A stretch of DNA of 64,000 nucleotides from Mytilisepta virgata (lineage: Eukaryota > Mollusca > Bivalvia > Mytilida > Mytilidae): assembly GCA_028015205.1 (NCBI GenBank), contig CM051508.1, positions 10,062,001 through 10,126,000 of the forward strand, in the 5' to 3' direction. Positions 20,223 to 32,634 of the stretch are shown here, in pieces. The number at the start of each line of letters is the position of its first letter. The first letter of the stretch is position 1. The position numbers were made by a program, and so were the translations under genes. Under the pieces are notes generated by a model. That model was given only the letters and a program-made list of their open reading frames with translations. It searched no databases and was not told the origin of the DNA.

Positions 20223-20691
20223 CACACAACTTTGAGTGCTAAATTAGATATTTAAATTTCAGGTTTGGGTTTTACACTTGTAATTACATGTCAAGGTGAT
20301 ACTATAGGGCATTAAAAACATTGTTCATCAAAGGAAACAACACTGCTAACAAGAAAGACATAATACATTGTATGTAACTTTCAAATCGGTTGTATTCTTT
20401 TTATATAGCTATTCTGTTTTTGATAATTTCCTTTGCAGAAATTGCATGCAGAAAAAAGTGTGGAAAAAAAGTTTCCCATGTATATAGAAAAATGTTTTAA
20501 AATAAAAAAAATGTTTTCAATTCTAAAAGCGGCTGCTCTGCGTGAACGTAGCATAGCAGTGTTGTAGTTTCCGAAATTAGTAGCTACTATTTTCCGGGAT
20601 TAAATTCAAAATTGAGGGTTAAAAAAGAGCTATCCAAGAGCTGAATAACATCTCTGAACAATTCTTAAAGTAAAAATGAAGAAAAAATTCG

Positions 20692-20783
20692 TGCCCCGGG
20701 TGAGGATCGAACTCACGACCTTCAGATCGCTCTTTGTGATAGTGATTATGAGACTGACGCGCTACCTACTGCGCTACCGAGGC
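20692..20783 (-). tRNA. tRNA-Met(CAT) with intron (B10)
   Basis: Same 92-bp gene as 3267-3358. Confidence 0.94.
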
Positions 20784-21252
20784 CACACAACTTTGAGTGC
20801 TAAATTAGATATTTAAATTTCAGGTTTGGGTTTTACACTTGTAATTACATGTCAAGGTGATACTATAGGGCATTAAAAACATTGTTCATCAAAGGAAACA
20901 ACACTGCTAACAAGAAAGACATAATACATTGTATGTAACTTTCAAATCGGTTGTATTCTTTTTATATAGCTATTCTGTTTTTGATAATTTCCTTTGCAGA
21001 AATTGCATGCAGAAAAAAGTGTGGAAAAAAAGTTTCCCATGTATATAGAAAAATGTTTTAAAATAAAAAAAATGTTTTCAATTCTAAAAGCGGCTGCTCT
21101 GCGTGAACGTAGCATAGCAGTGTTGTAGTTTCCGAAATTAGTAGCTACTATTTTCCGGGATTAAATTCAAAATTGAGGGTTAAAAAAGAGCTATCCAAGA
21201 GCTGAATAACATCTCTGAACAATTCTTAAAGTAAAAATGAAGAAAAAATTCG

Positions 21253-21344
21253 TGCCCCGGGTGAGGATCGAACTCACGACCTTCAGATCGCTCTTTGTGA
21301 TAGTGATTATGAGACTGACGCGCTACCTACTGCGCTACCGAGGC
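21253..21344 (-). tRNA. tRNA-Met(CAT) with intron (B11)
   Basis: Same 92-bp gene as 3267-3358. Confidence 0.94.
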
Positions 21345-21813
21345 CACACAACTTTGAGTGCTAAATTAGATATTTAAATTTCAGGTTTGGGTTTTACACT
21401 TGTAATTACATGTCAAGGTGATACTATAGGGCATTAAAAACATTGTTCATCAAAGGAAACAACACTGCTAACAAGAAAGACATAATACATTGTATGTAAC
21501 TTTCAAATCGGTTGTATTCTTTTTATATAGCTATTCTGTTTTTGATAATTTCCTTTGCAGAAATTGCATGCAGAAAAAAGTGTGGAAAAAAAGTTTCCCA
21601 TGTATATAGAAAAATGTTTTAAAATAAAAAAAATGTTTTCAATTCTAAAAGCGGCTGCTCTGCGTGAACGTAGCATAGCAGTGTTGTAGTTTCCGAAATT
21701 AGTAGCTACTATTTTCCGGGATTAAATTCAAAATTGAGGGTTAAAAAAGAGCTATCCAAGAGCTGAATAACATCTCTGAACAATTCTTAAAGTAAAAATG
21801 AAGAAAAAATTCG

Positions 21814-21905
21814 TGCCCCGGGTGAGGATCGAACTCACGACCTTCAGATCGCTCTTTGTGATAGTGATTATGAGACTGACGCGCTACCTACTGCGCTACC
21901 GAGGC
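21814..21905 (-). tRNA. tRNA-Met(CAT) with intron (B12)
   Basis: Same gene; spacer variant c22116 to its right. Confidence 0.94.
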
Positions 21906-22374
21906 CACACAACTTTGAGTGCTAAATTAGATATTTAAATTTCAGGTTTGGGTTTTACACTTGTAATTACATGTCAAGGTGATACTATAGGGCATTAAAA
22001 ACATTGTTCATCAAAGGAAACAACACTGCTAACAAGAAAGACATAATACATTGTATGTAACTTTCAAATCGGTTGTATTCTTTTTATATAGCTATTCTGT
22101 TTTTGATAATTTCCTCTGCAGAAATTGCATGCAGAAAAAAGTGTGGAAAAAAAGTTTCCCATGTATATAGAAAAATGTTTTAAAATAAAAAAAATGTTTT
22201 CAATTCTAAAAGCGGCTGCTCTGCGTGAACGTAGCATAGCAGTGTTGTAGTTTCCGAAATTAGTAGCTACTATTTTCCGGGATTAAATTCAAAATTGAGG
22301 GTTAAAAAAGAGCTATCCAAGAGCTGAATAACATCTCTGAACAATTCTTAAAGTAAAAATGAAGAAAAAATTCG

Positions 22375-22466
22375 TGCCCCGGGTGAGGATCGAACTCACG
22401 ACCTTCAGATCGCTCTTTGTGATAGTGATTATGAGACTGACGCGCTACCTACTGCGCTACCGAGGC
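22375..22466 (-). tRNA. tRNA-Met(CAT) with intron (B13)
   Basis: Same gene; the spacer to its right has g-to-a near 22871. Confidence 0.94.
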
Positions 22467-22935
22467 CACACAACTTTGAGTGCTAAATTAGATATTTAAA
22501 TTTCAGGTTTGGGTTTTACACTTGTAATTACATGTCAAGGTGATACTATAGGGCATTAAAAACATTGTTCATCAAAGGAAACAACACTGCTAACAAGAAA
22601 GACATAATACATTGTATGTAACTTTCAAATCGGTTGTATTCTTTTTATATAGCTATTCTGTTTTTGATAATTTCCTTTGCAGAAATTGCATGCAGAAAAA
22701 AGTGTGGAAAAAAAGTTTCCCATGTATATAGAAAAATGTTTTAAAATAAAAAAAATGTTTTCAATTCTAAAAGCGGCTGCTCTGCGTGAACGTAGCATAG
22801 CAGTGTTGTAGTTTCCGAAATTAGTAGCTACTATTTTCCGGGATTAAATTCAAAATTGAGGGTTAAAAAAAAGCTATCCAAGAGCTGAATAACATCTCTG
22901 AACAATTCTTAAAGTAAAAATGAAGAAAAAATTCG

Positions 22936-23027
22936 TGCCCCGGGTGAGGATCGAACTCACGACCTTCAGATCGCTCTTTGTGATAGTGATTATGAGACTG
23001 ACGCGCTACCTACTGCGCTACCGAGGC
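22936..23027 (-). tRNA. tRNA-Met(CAT) with intron (B14)
   Basis: Same 92-bp gene as 3267-3358. Confidence 0.94.
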
Positions 23028-23496
23028 CACACAACTTTGAGTGCTAAATTAGATATTTAAATTTCAGGTTTGGGTTTTACACTTGTAATTACATGTCAAG
23101 GTGATACTATAGGGCATTAAAAACATTGTTCATCAAAGGAAACAACACTGCTAACAAGAAAGACATAATACATTGTATGTAACTTTCAAATCGGTTGTAT
23201 TCTTTTTATATAGCTATTCTGTTTTTGATAATTTCCTTTGCAGAAATTGCATGCAGAAAAAAGTGTGGAAAAAAAGTTTCCCATGTATATAGAAAAATGT
23301 TTTAAAATAAAAAAAATGTTTTCAATTCTAAAAGCGGCTGCTCTGCGTGAACGTAGCATAGCAGTGTTGTAGTTTCCGAAATTAGTAGCTACTATTTTCC
23401 GGGATTAAATTCAAAATTGAGGGTTAAAAAAGAGCTATCCAAGAGCTGAATAACATCTCTGAACAATTCTTAAAGTAAAAATGAAGAAAAAATTCG

Positions 23497-23588
23497 TGCC
23501 CCGGGTGAGGATCGAACTCACGACCTTCAGATCGCTCTTTGTGATAGTGATTATGAGACTGACGCGCTACCTACTGCGCTACCGAGGC
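23497..23588 (-). tRNA. tRNA-Met(CAT) with intron (B15)
   Basis: Same 92-bp gene as 3267-3358. Confidence 0.94.
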
Positions 23589-24057
23589 CACACAACTTTG
23601 AGTGCTAAATTAGATATTTAAATTTCAGGTTTGGGTTTTACACTTGTAATTACATGTCAAGGTGATACTATAGGGCATTAAAAACATTGTTCATCAAAGG
23701 AAACAACACTGCTAACAAGAAAGACATAATACATTGTATGTAACTTTCAAATCGGTTGTATTCTTTTTATATAGCTATTCTGTTTTTGATAATTTCCTTT
23801 GCAGAAATTGCATGCAGAAAAAAGTGTGGAAAAAAAGTTTCCCATGTATATAGAAAAATGTTTTAAAATAAAAAAAATGTTTTCAATTCTAAAAGCGGCT
23901 GCTCTGCGTGAACGTAGCATAGCAGTGTTGTAGTTTCCGAAATTAGTAGCTACTATTTTCCGGGATTAAATTCAAAATTGAGGGTTAAAAAAGAGCTATC
24001 CAAGAGCTGAATAACATCTCTGAACAATTCTTAAAGTAAAAATGAAGAAAAAATTCG

Positions 24058-24149
24058 TGCCCCGGGTGAGGATCGAACTCACGACCTTCAGATCGCTCTT
24101 TGTGATAGTGATTATGAGACTGACGCGCTACCTACTGCGCTACCGAGGC
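24058..24149 (-). tRNA. tRNA-Met(CAT) with intron (B16)
   Basis: Same 92-bp gene as 3267-3358. Confidence 0.94.
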
Positions 24150-24618
24150 CACACAACTTTGAGTGCTAAATTAGATATTTAAATTTCAGGTTTGGGTTTT
24201 ACACTTGTAATTACATGTCAAGGTGATACTATAGGGCATTAAAAACATTGTTCATCAAAGGAAACAACACTGCTAACAAGAAAGACATAATACATTGTAT
24301 GTAACTTTCAAATCGGTTGTATTCTTTTTATATAGCTATTCTGTTTTTGATAATTTCCTTTGCAGAAATTGCATGCAGAAAAAAGTGTGGAAAAAAAGTT
24401 TCCCATGTATATAGAAAAATGTTTTAAAATAAAAAAAATGTTTTCAATTCTAAAAGCGGCTGCTCTGCGTGAACGTAGCATAGCAGTGTTGTAGTTTCCG
24501 AAATTAGTAGCTACTATTTTCCGGGATTAAATTCAAAATTGAGGGTTAAAAAAGAGCTATCCAAGAGCTGAATAACATCTCTGAACAATTCTTAAAGTAA
24601 AAATGAAGAAAAAATTCG

Positions 24619-24710
24619 TGCCCCGGGTGAGGATCGAACTCACGACCTTCAGATCGCTCTTTGTGATAGTGATTATGAGACTGACGCGCTACCTACTGCG
24701 CTACCGAGGC
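24619..24710 (-). tRNA. tRNA-Met(CAT) with intron (B17)
   Basis: Same 92-bp gene as 3267-3358. Confidence 0.94.
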
Positions 24711-25179
24711 CACACAACTTTGAGTGCTAAATTAGATATTTAAATTTCAGGTTTGGGTTTTACACTTGTAATTACATGTCAAGGTGATACTATAGGGCAT
24801 TAAAAACATTGTTCATCAAAGGAAACAACACTGCTAACAAGAAAGACATAATACATTGTATGTAACTTTCAAATCGGTTGTATTCTTTTTATATAGCTAT
24901 TCTGTTTTTGATAATTTCCTTTGCAGAAATTGCATGCAGAAAAAAGTGTGGAAAAAAAGTTTCCCATGTATATAGAAAAATGTTTTAAAATAAAAAAAAT
25001 GTTTTCAATTCTAAAAGCGGCTGCTCTGCGTGAACGTAGCATAGCAGTGTTGTAGTTTCCGAAATTAGTAGCTACTATTTTCCGGGATTAAATTCAAAAT
25101 TGAGGGTTAAAAAAGAGCTATCCAAGAGCTGAATAACATCTCTGAACAATTCTTAAAGTAAAAATGAAGAAAAAATTCG

Positions 25180-25271
25180 TGCCCCGGGTGAGGATCGAAC
25201 TCACGACCTTCAGATCGCTCTTTGTGATAGTGATTATGAGACTGACGCGCTACCTACTGCGCTACCGAGGC
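25180..25271 (-). tRNA. tRNA-Met(CAT) with intron (B18)
   Basis: Same gene; last complete copy before LINE copy 3. Confidence 0.94.
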
Positions 25272-25740
25272 CACACAACTTTGAGTGCTAAATTAGATAT
25301 TTAAATTTCAGGTTTGGGTTTTACACTTGTAATTACATGTCAAGGTGATACTATAGGGCATTAAAAACATTGTTCATCAAAGGAAACAACACTGCTAACA
25401 AGAAAGACATAATACATTGTATGTAACTTTCAAATCGGTTGTATTCTTTTTATATAGCTATTCTGTTTTTGATAATTTCCTTTGCAGAAATTGCATGCAG
25501 AAAAAAGTGTGGAAAAAAAGTTTCCCATGTATATAGAAAAATGTTTTAAAATAAAAAAAATGTTTTCAATTCTAAAAGCGGCTGCTCTGCGTGAACGTAG
25601 CATAGCAGTGTTGTAGTTTCCGAAATTAGTAGCTACTATTTTCCGGGATTAAATTCAAAATTGAGGGTTAAAAAAGAGCTATCCAAGAGCTGAATAACAT
25701 CTCTGAACAATTCTTAAAGTAAAAATGAAGAAAAAATTCG

Positions 25741-25811
25741 TGCCCCGGGTGAGGATCGAACTCACGACCTTCAGATCGCTCTTTGTGATAGTGATTATGA
25801 GACTGACGCGC
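25741..25811 (-). pseudogene. Headless tRNA-Met at the LINE copy 3 3' junction
   Basis: Identical break to 9439-9509: nt 1-21 are missing and LINE poly(A) abuts nt 22. Confidence 0.95.
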
Positions 25812-25838
25812 TTTTTTTTTTTTTTTTTTATCTTTATT
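25812..25838 (-). terminator. LINE poly(A) tail and AATAAA signal (copy 3)
   Basis: A18 (25812-25829) with AATAAA at 25833-25838, identical to copy 2. Confidence 0.85.
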
Positions 25839-25990
25839 AAAATCAAACATCATATGATACAAATAAAACAATATATAATTATAAAATCAATTGTCCATGA
25901 TTGTTACCATTATATACTATACTTTGCTATACACACTACATCTGCTACAATTAATTTATATTTTAACTACATAATATTAAGTATAGGTAA

Positions 25991-28900
25991 TTATAATTTA
26001 AAGACTAGAATATTTTCTGTTTCTTCTAACAATGGATTATCTAACAAAAACTTTTTTTGAAATATATGACTCATATTATTATGTTGACAAAGATAAACAT
26101 ACATATATGTTACATAATGTTTTAATGTATATTGAAATAACTTTATCAAATTCACATTAGAATAACCATTATTCAACAAGTTTCTTCTTCTGAAGATACA
26201 GTATCTGGCAACGGACATGACAAAATTAAGAAATGTCTCATTTACACCTTTCATATGCCATCTCAAACCTAAAATCAACAATTCTTCACTTCTCACTAAA
26301 CTAATCTTATCAGAATCACAGTTTTCAAATATTCTCACTAGCAAAGATGATAAGTAATTATGAAAATCTTGAAGCTTATCACAGTTTATAAATATATGCA
26401 AAATGTCTTCCTTTTCATTACAACATACTTTACAAACATTATCATCACATAAACCTATCTTTTGAAGTTTAACATTAGTGAAAATACAATTATGTAATAT
26501 CTTAAAGTCTAACTCTACTAAATTTGACGGTTTCCAATACATATTAACATGTGTCCATATTTTACTAAATACTTCAGAACTTATATCAAATACTAATTTC
26601 CATAATTCAATACCAACAGGTTCTTCAACAATATTTTCTAACATAATATTATATAGTTTCTTTGTACTACATAATTTCAAATCATAATGCACATTTTTAC
26701 AAATAACTGAAATGTCTATTGTTCTTGGTATAGATATTCTGTGAACATCAGTGTTGACTATATGTTTCCATTCTACAGGTATAACATTCAACAAAGTTCT
26801 ATATCTATCAATTACATACTGAACATTAACATCTTCATTTACAGCTCGAATCATTTCAACTATAGCATGATCAGGCAAAAAACCAGTTTTTACTTCATAG
26901 CAAATATCTTTGAGACAGACAATACCAGCAAATATAAAATCGTGCCATGCAATTGTTCTGCTATTTACTACAATATTTGGATTCAGAAATAAAGGCTGAT
27001 CATATGTATTTTCTACAGACAGTGGGAACTCTAATTTATTTCTGATACAATTCAGTGCATGGAAAAATTCTTGATAAATAACAGGAATTTTCCTCAATTC
27101 ACAATTAGGTATCACTGAATAAAAAACATTAAGACACAGTTTCATATTATAAATTGAAGATACAAAATACTTAAATGTGTATTTCCACAACACTTCATAT
27201 TCATCATCTAACAATCTGGCCAAAAATTTTAGCCTAAAAGCATATATTTTACATTTGATATCAACAACATTTAAACCACCTCTACTTTTGTCATCTACTA
27301 TACAGTTATATTTTACTAAATGACATTTATTTTCCCATATAAAATTAAGACATACTCTCTTTATCTCTGTATGAGCCCATTCCGGTAATGCAGTAACAAA
27401 CAATGCATACCAAAATCTAGATAACATCAGTGAATTGACAACACTAACCCTGCCATGTATAGTAAGTCTTCTCATTAACCATATATTGAGAAGGGGTTTT
27501 ATTTTAGCTATTTTATTTTTCCAATTCATTTCATCACACATTTTTCTATTTCTTCCAATAAAAACTCCTAACAGTTGAAAATAATCTTCACAAACTTTAA
27601 GACCAATTTGTTCTTTTTCTAATACAGATAATGTACCAGAACCTAAACATAATATCTCTGACTTTTGTCTGTTTATTCTGGCACCTGTTGCTTTGCTATA
27701 CAAATCAAATTCATTAAAAACTTCAGGTATTGATTCCTTATTACATAAAGACAAAGTTGTATCATCAGCATGTTGATAAATCAAACCAATCTTATTACTA
27801 TTTGGAATATTAATTCCCTTTATATTAACATTATGTACAATTTTACAATGTAGTGGTTCAGCGGCAAGTACATATAGTAAGGCACTTATTGGACAACCTT
27901 GCCTAATTCCATTCTTTATAACAAAATACTTAGTTAAAAAACCATTACATTTGACAGCACTATTTATACCATTATAAAATATACTAATCCATTTCACAAA
28001 TCTTTCACCAAAACCAAATTTCTTCAAAACTTCTAACAAATAAGTATGACTCACTCTATCAAAAGCATTTGCTTGATCTAATTTTAAAAAATATCCCTCA
28101 AGATTGTCTCTTTCAACAAGTTCCATAATATCTCTAACATTTGAAATATTATTTGAAATATCTCTACCAATTACACAACAAGTTTGATCTTCCGAAATTA
28201 TCTTTGGTAATACAGATTTTAATCTATTTGACATTACTCTTGCTATAATTTTATAGTCTACTTGCAATAAAGATATTGGCCTATAATTTTTCAAAAAATT
28301 CCTTTCACCTTTTTTCTTATAAACCAAGCTTATAATTCCACACTTCATCGATCTACTTAAAATACCTTCATTTTCAATAACATCAAACAATTTCAATAAC
28401 ACATCTTTTAATTCAGAATAAAATTTACAATAAAACTCTACAGTAAGTCCATCTGAACCTGGACTTTTATTTTTAGACAATTGATTAATAGCTTTACATA
28501 ATTCTTCTTCAGTAATATCATTATCACACATATGGTTATCATCAACATTTATTGTTTTTGTAACATAATTTAATAATTCTGACATCTTATTTTCATCAGT
28601 TACTACACAAGAATATAAATCTCTAAAAAATCTATGTTGCAATTCCAAAATACCATTAGTATCTGTCACAGTATCACCATTATCATTCAACAATTCTTTT
28701 ATAGCATTACTCTCTTGTTTGTACTTTTCTAAATTAAGAAAGTATTTTGTATTTTTATCAGACTCCACAGCCCATATAGCTTTAGCTCTCAATATTGCTC
28801 CTTTACACTTTTCAATTTCAAAATTTGACAGTTCTAATTTCAAACTTTCTAATTTTGCAATATCAATTGCAACACCACTAGCTGCCTTTTCACAAAAGTT

Positions 28901-29893
28901 ATCAATTTGCCTTTCTAATTTAAAATATTCTTTCTTGTTCTTTTTGGCTAAATCAGATGAAAATATCTGAGAATATCTTTTAATTTTATACTTGAGATTA
29001 TCCCACCAAACCAAAACATCTCTAAAGAACAATTCATTTTCTTTTTCTTGTAATATAATATCTTTTACTCTTTGCACATATTCTTCATTAAACAACAATG
29101 TATTGTTCAAAATCCAAAGTCCAGGACCTTTTTCAATACATGTACAATTTAAATTCATGATAACAAAAGAATGATCACTCAAACTAGTAACATTATAATA
29201 CAAACTTTGTACAAAAGATGACATATTCCTACTAAGAAGGAAGTAATCTATTCTACTTTGTTGTAGTTTACCATTGGAAATTCTTTTCCAGGAAAAAATT
29301 CTACAATCTGGGTTTCTAGCCCTCCATATGTCATATACATTATTATCTTCCATAAATTTAATCAACTTTCTATAAGGTTCATCATTTATATGACAAGTTT
29401 TACTTCCTCTGTCCAAAACAGACAAAGAGGTATTAAAATCACCTCCAATAATCAAATTATCTAAATCTTTAGTATACTCTATAATAAAATCATAGAAATT
29501 ACATCTATCAGAAATTACATTAGGTGCATACAATGAAATAAAGTTTACCAATGTATCATTCTCATAATAAGTCACATGAATAAATCTACCTTGATCATCT
29601 TTATAAATACATTTTATTTTATCTTTATAATAATTGTTAGCTAGAACAGCCACCCCCTGTCTGCCATCTATACCATTACTATAATGAATATCTCCTTCAT
29701 ACAAATGCTTTACACTTTTAATAAAATCATCATCCCAAAATGTTTCTTGCAGTAATACAATACCAAATTTTCTTTCTTGTACAATACTTAGAAATCTTTG
29801 TAAATTTACAATATTTCTCATACCATTACAATTAAAACTACATATAACAACCATTACAAAAAGAAGTAAAAAAGTACATATATATCTATCCAT
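25991..29893 (-). CDS. LINE ORF2: endonuclease/reverse transcriptase (copy 3)
   Basis: 1300 residues, the same protein as at 9689-13591, with all endonuclease, reverse-transcriptase and CCHC motifs. The reading frame is untouched by the LTR insertion, which lies about 450 bp upstream in ORF1. If translation depends on termination-reinitiation after ORF1, that coupling is broken here, because the long ORF1 reading frame no longer leads in from the LINE promoter side. Confidence 0.94.
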   Translation of the reverse strand: MDRYICTFLLLFVMVVICSFNCNGMRNIVNLQRFLSIVQERKFGIVLLQETFWDDDFIKSVKHLYEGDIHYSNGIDGRQGVAVLANNYYKDKIKCIYKDDQGRFIHVTYYENDTLVNFISLYAPNVISDRCNFYDFIIEYTKDLDNLIIGGDFNTSLSVLDRGSKTCHINDEPYRKLIKFMEDNNVYDIWRARNPDCRIFSWKRISNGKLQQSRIDYFLLSRNMSSFVQSLYYNVTSLSDHSFVIMNLNCTCIEKGPGLWILNNTLLFNEEYVQRVKDIILQEKENELFFRDVLVWWDNLKYKIKRYSQIFSSDLAKKNKKEYFKLERQIDNFCEKAASGVAIDIAKLESLKLELSNFEIEKCKGAILRAKAIWAVESDKNTKYFLNLEKYKQESNAIKELLNDNGDTVTDTNGILELQHRFFRDLYSCVVTDENKMSELLNYVTKTINVDDNHMCDNDITEEELCKAINQLSKNKSPGSDGLTVEFYCKFYSELKDVLLKLFDVIENEGILSRSMKCGIISLVYKKKGERNFLKNYRPISLLQVDYKIIARVMSNRLKSVLPKIISEDQTCCVIGRDISNNISNVRDIMELVERDNLEGYFLKLDQANAFDRVSHTYLLEVLKKFGFGERFVKWISIFYNGINSAVKCNGFLTKYFVIKNGIRQGCPISALLYVLAAEPLHCKIVHNVNIKGINIPNSNKIGLIYQHADDTTLSLCNKESIPEVFNEFDLYSKATGARINRQKSEILCLGSGTLSVLEKEQIGLKVCEDYFQLLGVFIGRNRKMCDEMNWKNKIAKIKPLLNIWLMRRLTIHGRVSVVNSLMLSRFWYALFVTALPEWAHTEIKRVCLNFIWENKCHLVKYNCIVDDKSRGGLNVVDIKCKIYAFRLKFLARLLDDEYEVLWKYTFKYFVSSIYNMKLCLNVFYSVIPNCELRKIPVIYQEFFHALNCIRNKLEFPLSVENTYDQPLFLNPNIVVNSRTIAWHDFIFAGIVCLKDICYEVKTGFLPDHAIVEMIRAVNEDVNVQYVIDRYRTLLNVIPVEWKHIVNTDVHRISIPRTIDISVICKNVHYDLKLCSTKKLYNIMLENIVEEPVGIELWKLVFDISSEVFSKIWTHVNMYWKPSNLVELDFKILHNCIFTNVKLQKIGLCDDNVCKVCCNEKEDILHIFINCDKLQDFHNYLSSLLVRIFENCDSDKISLVRSEELLILGLRWHMKGVNETFLNFVMSVARYCIFRRRNLLNNGYSNVNLIKLFQYTLKHYVTYMYVYLCQHNNMSHIFQKKFLLDNPLLEETENILVFKL

Positions 29894-29895
29894 TT

Positions 29896-30347
29896 TTACA
29901 TTTTTGTACTTTCTGACATATTTCTAACTGTTTTACTATTCAGATTTGGTTCAATCTTTATTCTACTTCTCCTTTCTTTTTTCTTTTCTTTTTTTTTAAT
30001 TTTTTTAAACTCTTTGGGAGTTATAGTTCTTTCCCCCTCATTATCATTAACTTTACAATCTGTATTAATCTCTACACCAGAACAGACAAATGATTCCTTA
30101 TTACTATTTGCACCTTCAACATTGACTTCTTCGTCATCATCAAAGGTGCTATATTCAACATCTATTTCTGGCGAGTGCTCCTCTATTGCCATCTCCACAT
30201 TGCACTCATCTGTAGCAACAATGTCAACAGAAGAGCACTCTTTATTTTTTTTCTTTTTTACACCATCAACAGAATCACTGTCTGATTGTTTGCTCCTATC
30301 TTGAGCCTGTTCAATTTCATTATTATTATCATCATCATCAAAACTAT
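29896..30347 (-). pseudogene. LINE ORF1, C-terminal fragment left of the LTR insertion
   Basis: Codons about 410-557 (acidic and basic tail) after the break. An open frame continues upstream into the LTR, where a chance ATG at 30415-30417 would give a 173-aa chimeric ORF; the residues from the LTR are not LINE sequence. The knuckles and cysteine array are on the other fragment (42449-43674). Confidence 0.93.
30344..30347. repeat. Target-site duplication of the LTR element (left)
   Basis: ctat, repeated at 42449-42452; four bases fall in the range used by Ty3/Gypsy integrases. Confidence 0.9.
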
Positions 30348-32324
30348 TGTAACGAAAGCAGGGTTTACCCTGATCTGGGTCCGGCCTGCGCTTTCGCTCC
30401 AGGACTTCAGACAACAAAGTTGTAACTAGTTAAATATCCATCAAGTATTAATGTAAATTCAAACCGAAGTTCACCAAAATATTTAAATATGCCCGCAACT
30501 AAATTTCAATATAAATTATAACCTAAGATATTTATTTTCTAACCCGCTCTGTAATTTATATCATACTAGTCAATAAGCATGAAGCATACAAGTTAAGTCA
30601 ATGATGTTGCATTTCTAAATGTATGTAGTCAATGAAACTGTATATTTTAGGAGAAGAGTTAATAAAGCACTATGTGAACTCGTGAAAAGTCAATGAAGTT
30701 CTACACTTTATGTGATATGAAACACCTCACATATACTATACTCTCTCATGTACACAGACGGACAGACTTCAAATAAGCATGAGCAACAACAAGCTCGAAG
30801 GGCTAACCACATGTAATTTACAATACTCAACTCTATATTTCATATATAACACCGTGGAAAATATTCACAGACAGATTTACAGAATATGAGCAAAAGTAGC
30901 TCACACGAGCGCATGTGCCTGCCCGGGTACAATGCAATCTGAAAATAAACAGTTCCTATGTTAACCTGAGTCGACAGACAGACAGACCCTAAGAAGTGTG
31001 TCAACAAACAATGTAAACGTACAGCTCAAAGGGGGCACTTCAAGCTAAAACCTAAATAAATTTAATAACATCTTTTGAATTCTTTTCATCAAAGTTCAGG
31101 AACAAGACCAAAATATACCATGAATTTCCTATCAATATAATCTGCCTTTTATTCAAGTAAATTTTAACCTAAACTAGTTCAATTCGAACTCAAGATTCCA
31201 CTCGCCAATTTCTATAAATAAATATCTAATTTTGACACTTCTGACTAATGGATTTGATAGAATCAAATCAGGGAAAATTCAACACCAGATGACATTCAAA
31301 CTGGGGAGATAACTGGCATAAGTAATCAAGATGTTTACATGATACAATTTATTAACAAGACCAACAAATATTTATTACAATCAATACTGTGTTTTAATAA
31401 TCTGAATCTTTACAAGTTCTTCAGTTTTGTTTATGTTAACATAGTGTCTGACCTGTGTCAATTTCAGTGTAAACTTAATTTATAAATAGAACAGGATACC
31501 AGTCAAAGTTTCCGGCTTGCTCCTTTTAAACTCGTTATAACAAATCAGGCCCAATCGCAATTCTGTAAAATATCTTTATCTCACAAAAAACGAATTTGTC
31601 CCAAAAGTTTTCAACCTGTAGTAAATTATTTATTAACCGTCAAATACAGGTAGTGTGCCAAACAGACGAAAACTAACCTTATTCAATCTGATGCGAACTA
31701 CCCAAAAAGCTTCATCCCTAAGTATTCGGATTAAATACGCACTATAACACTTGAAAAATTCACCGACAAATGCCTAAATTCTCTACATGCCTCGATGCAT
31801 ATAAATATTAAGACAACGCGGCCATTACCTTTCGTAAATCACATTGGAGCAAGCCTGAACCTTAAATTACGAGCCAAATATTTTACCAGGGGACATTTTC
31901 TTACCAGACAACGGTTCCACAGCCGTCAAATAAATTTAAAGGTAGCAAAACTACGCGTTGGAGGGAGCCACCCCCTAAATTTTCAAGAAAATCACGACTG
32001 TACCTCCTTTCAGTTCTAAATCCTGGTCCAGAATGCCACGCTAGCAGACAACCGCCTGCACGGACTTTTCAACCGCGGGAAACAATTTAAGCCTTCTGAT
32101 TGGTCAAAACATCAAAAATACTTTTATTGGACCAAATTAATAAAACGGGGCTGAAAAACGGAGGAGAACGGGAAATGTAATATTTGTGAAATAAATTTTT
32201 ATAAACAGATCGGCAAAACTTAAAATAATACAAAAATAACAAAACTAATAAACAAATAAAAATAATTGAATGGTAAAAAAAATAAATCTGTTGAAAAAAA
32301 TAAAACCAAGTCTCAAACGTTACA
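30348..32324 (-). repeat. 3' LTR of the Gypsy element
   Basis: 1,977 bp, ending in the 7-bp inverted repeat TGTAACG/CGTTACA. It should carry the polyadenylation site, but I could not fix the U3/R/U5 limits. A 74-aa plus-strand ORF at 31795-32019 recurs at 41919 in the other LTR and has no recognisable feature. Confidence 0.95.
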
Positions 32325-32634
32325 TTACCCCCCTCCCTATCCGCAAGATATGTCCTCATATCATAGTGTTCCATCGGCATATTATTATTAGTTATATCCC
32401 TCCTTGCTTGACAACTGTGGAAACGTCGTGTTATTCAATGCAGCAAAACAGTCATTCAATATCTTATAATACAATTCCAACTACAATTACATAAATATAA
32501 AAAAATACTGCAGTCGGAAGGAAAAAAAAAATTACTCCACATTTATATTGGTACCAACCAACCACTCCATAAAAAAAATCAGTTTGAAAACAATTTCAAG
32601 TTATGCCAATCTCAGTCTTATTTTCAAAGTGTAA
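32325..32634 (-). other. Gypsy 3' untranslated region
   Basis: 310 bp between the SGNH ORF and the 3' LTR. AT-rich, no ORF of note; it ends in the polypurine tract. Confidence 0.6.
32328..32338 (-). other. Polypurine tract
   Basis: Purine run AGGGAGGGGGG on the element strand, three bases before the 3' LTR. It is the usual primer for plus-strand DNA synthesis in LTR elements. Confidence 0.8.

Larger units (their letters stand above)
15549..25811. repeat. tRNA-Met tandem array B, 18 complete genes plus one truncated
   Basis: Spacing is 561 bp except the first interval, 562 bp (one extra a before 16204). Starts: 15642, 16204, then every 561 from 16765 to 25180; truncated copy at 25741. Spacer variants: c17067, c18750 and c22116 (each making CTGCAG), and g-to-a near 22871. 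Otherwise units match array A. No other gene is seen in the spacers. Confidence 0.97.

Noticed and set aside
29896..30417. 173-aa ORF as a separate gene
   Set aside because: Its first 23 or so codons are LTR sequence; the rest is the C-terminal part of LINE ORF1.
31795..32019. 74-aa plus-strand ORF in both LTRs
   Set aside because: No motif, opposite to the element's transcription, and within LTR sequence; chance ORF.
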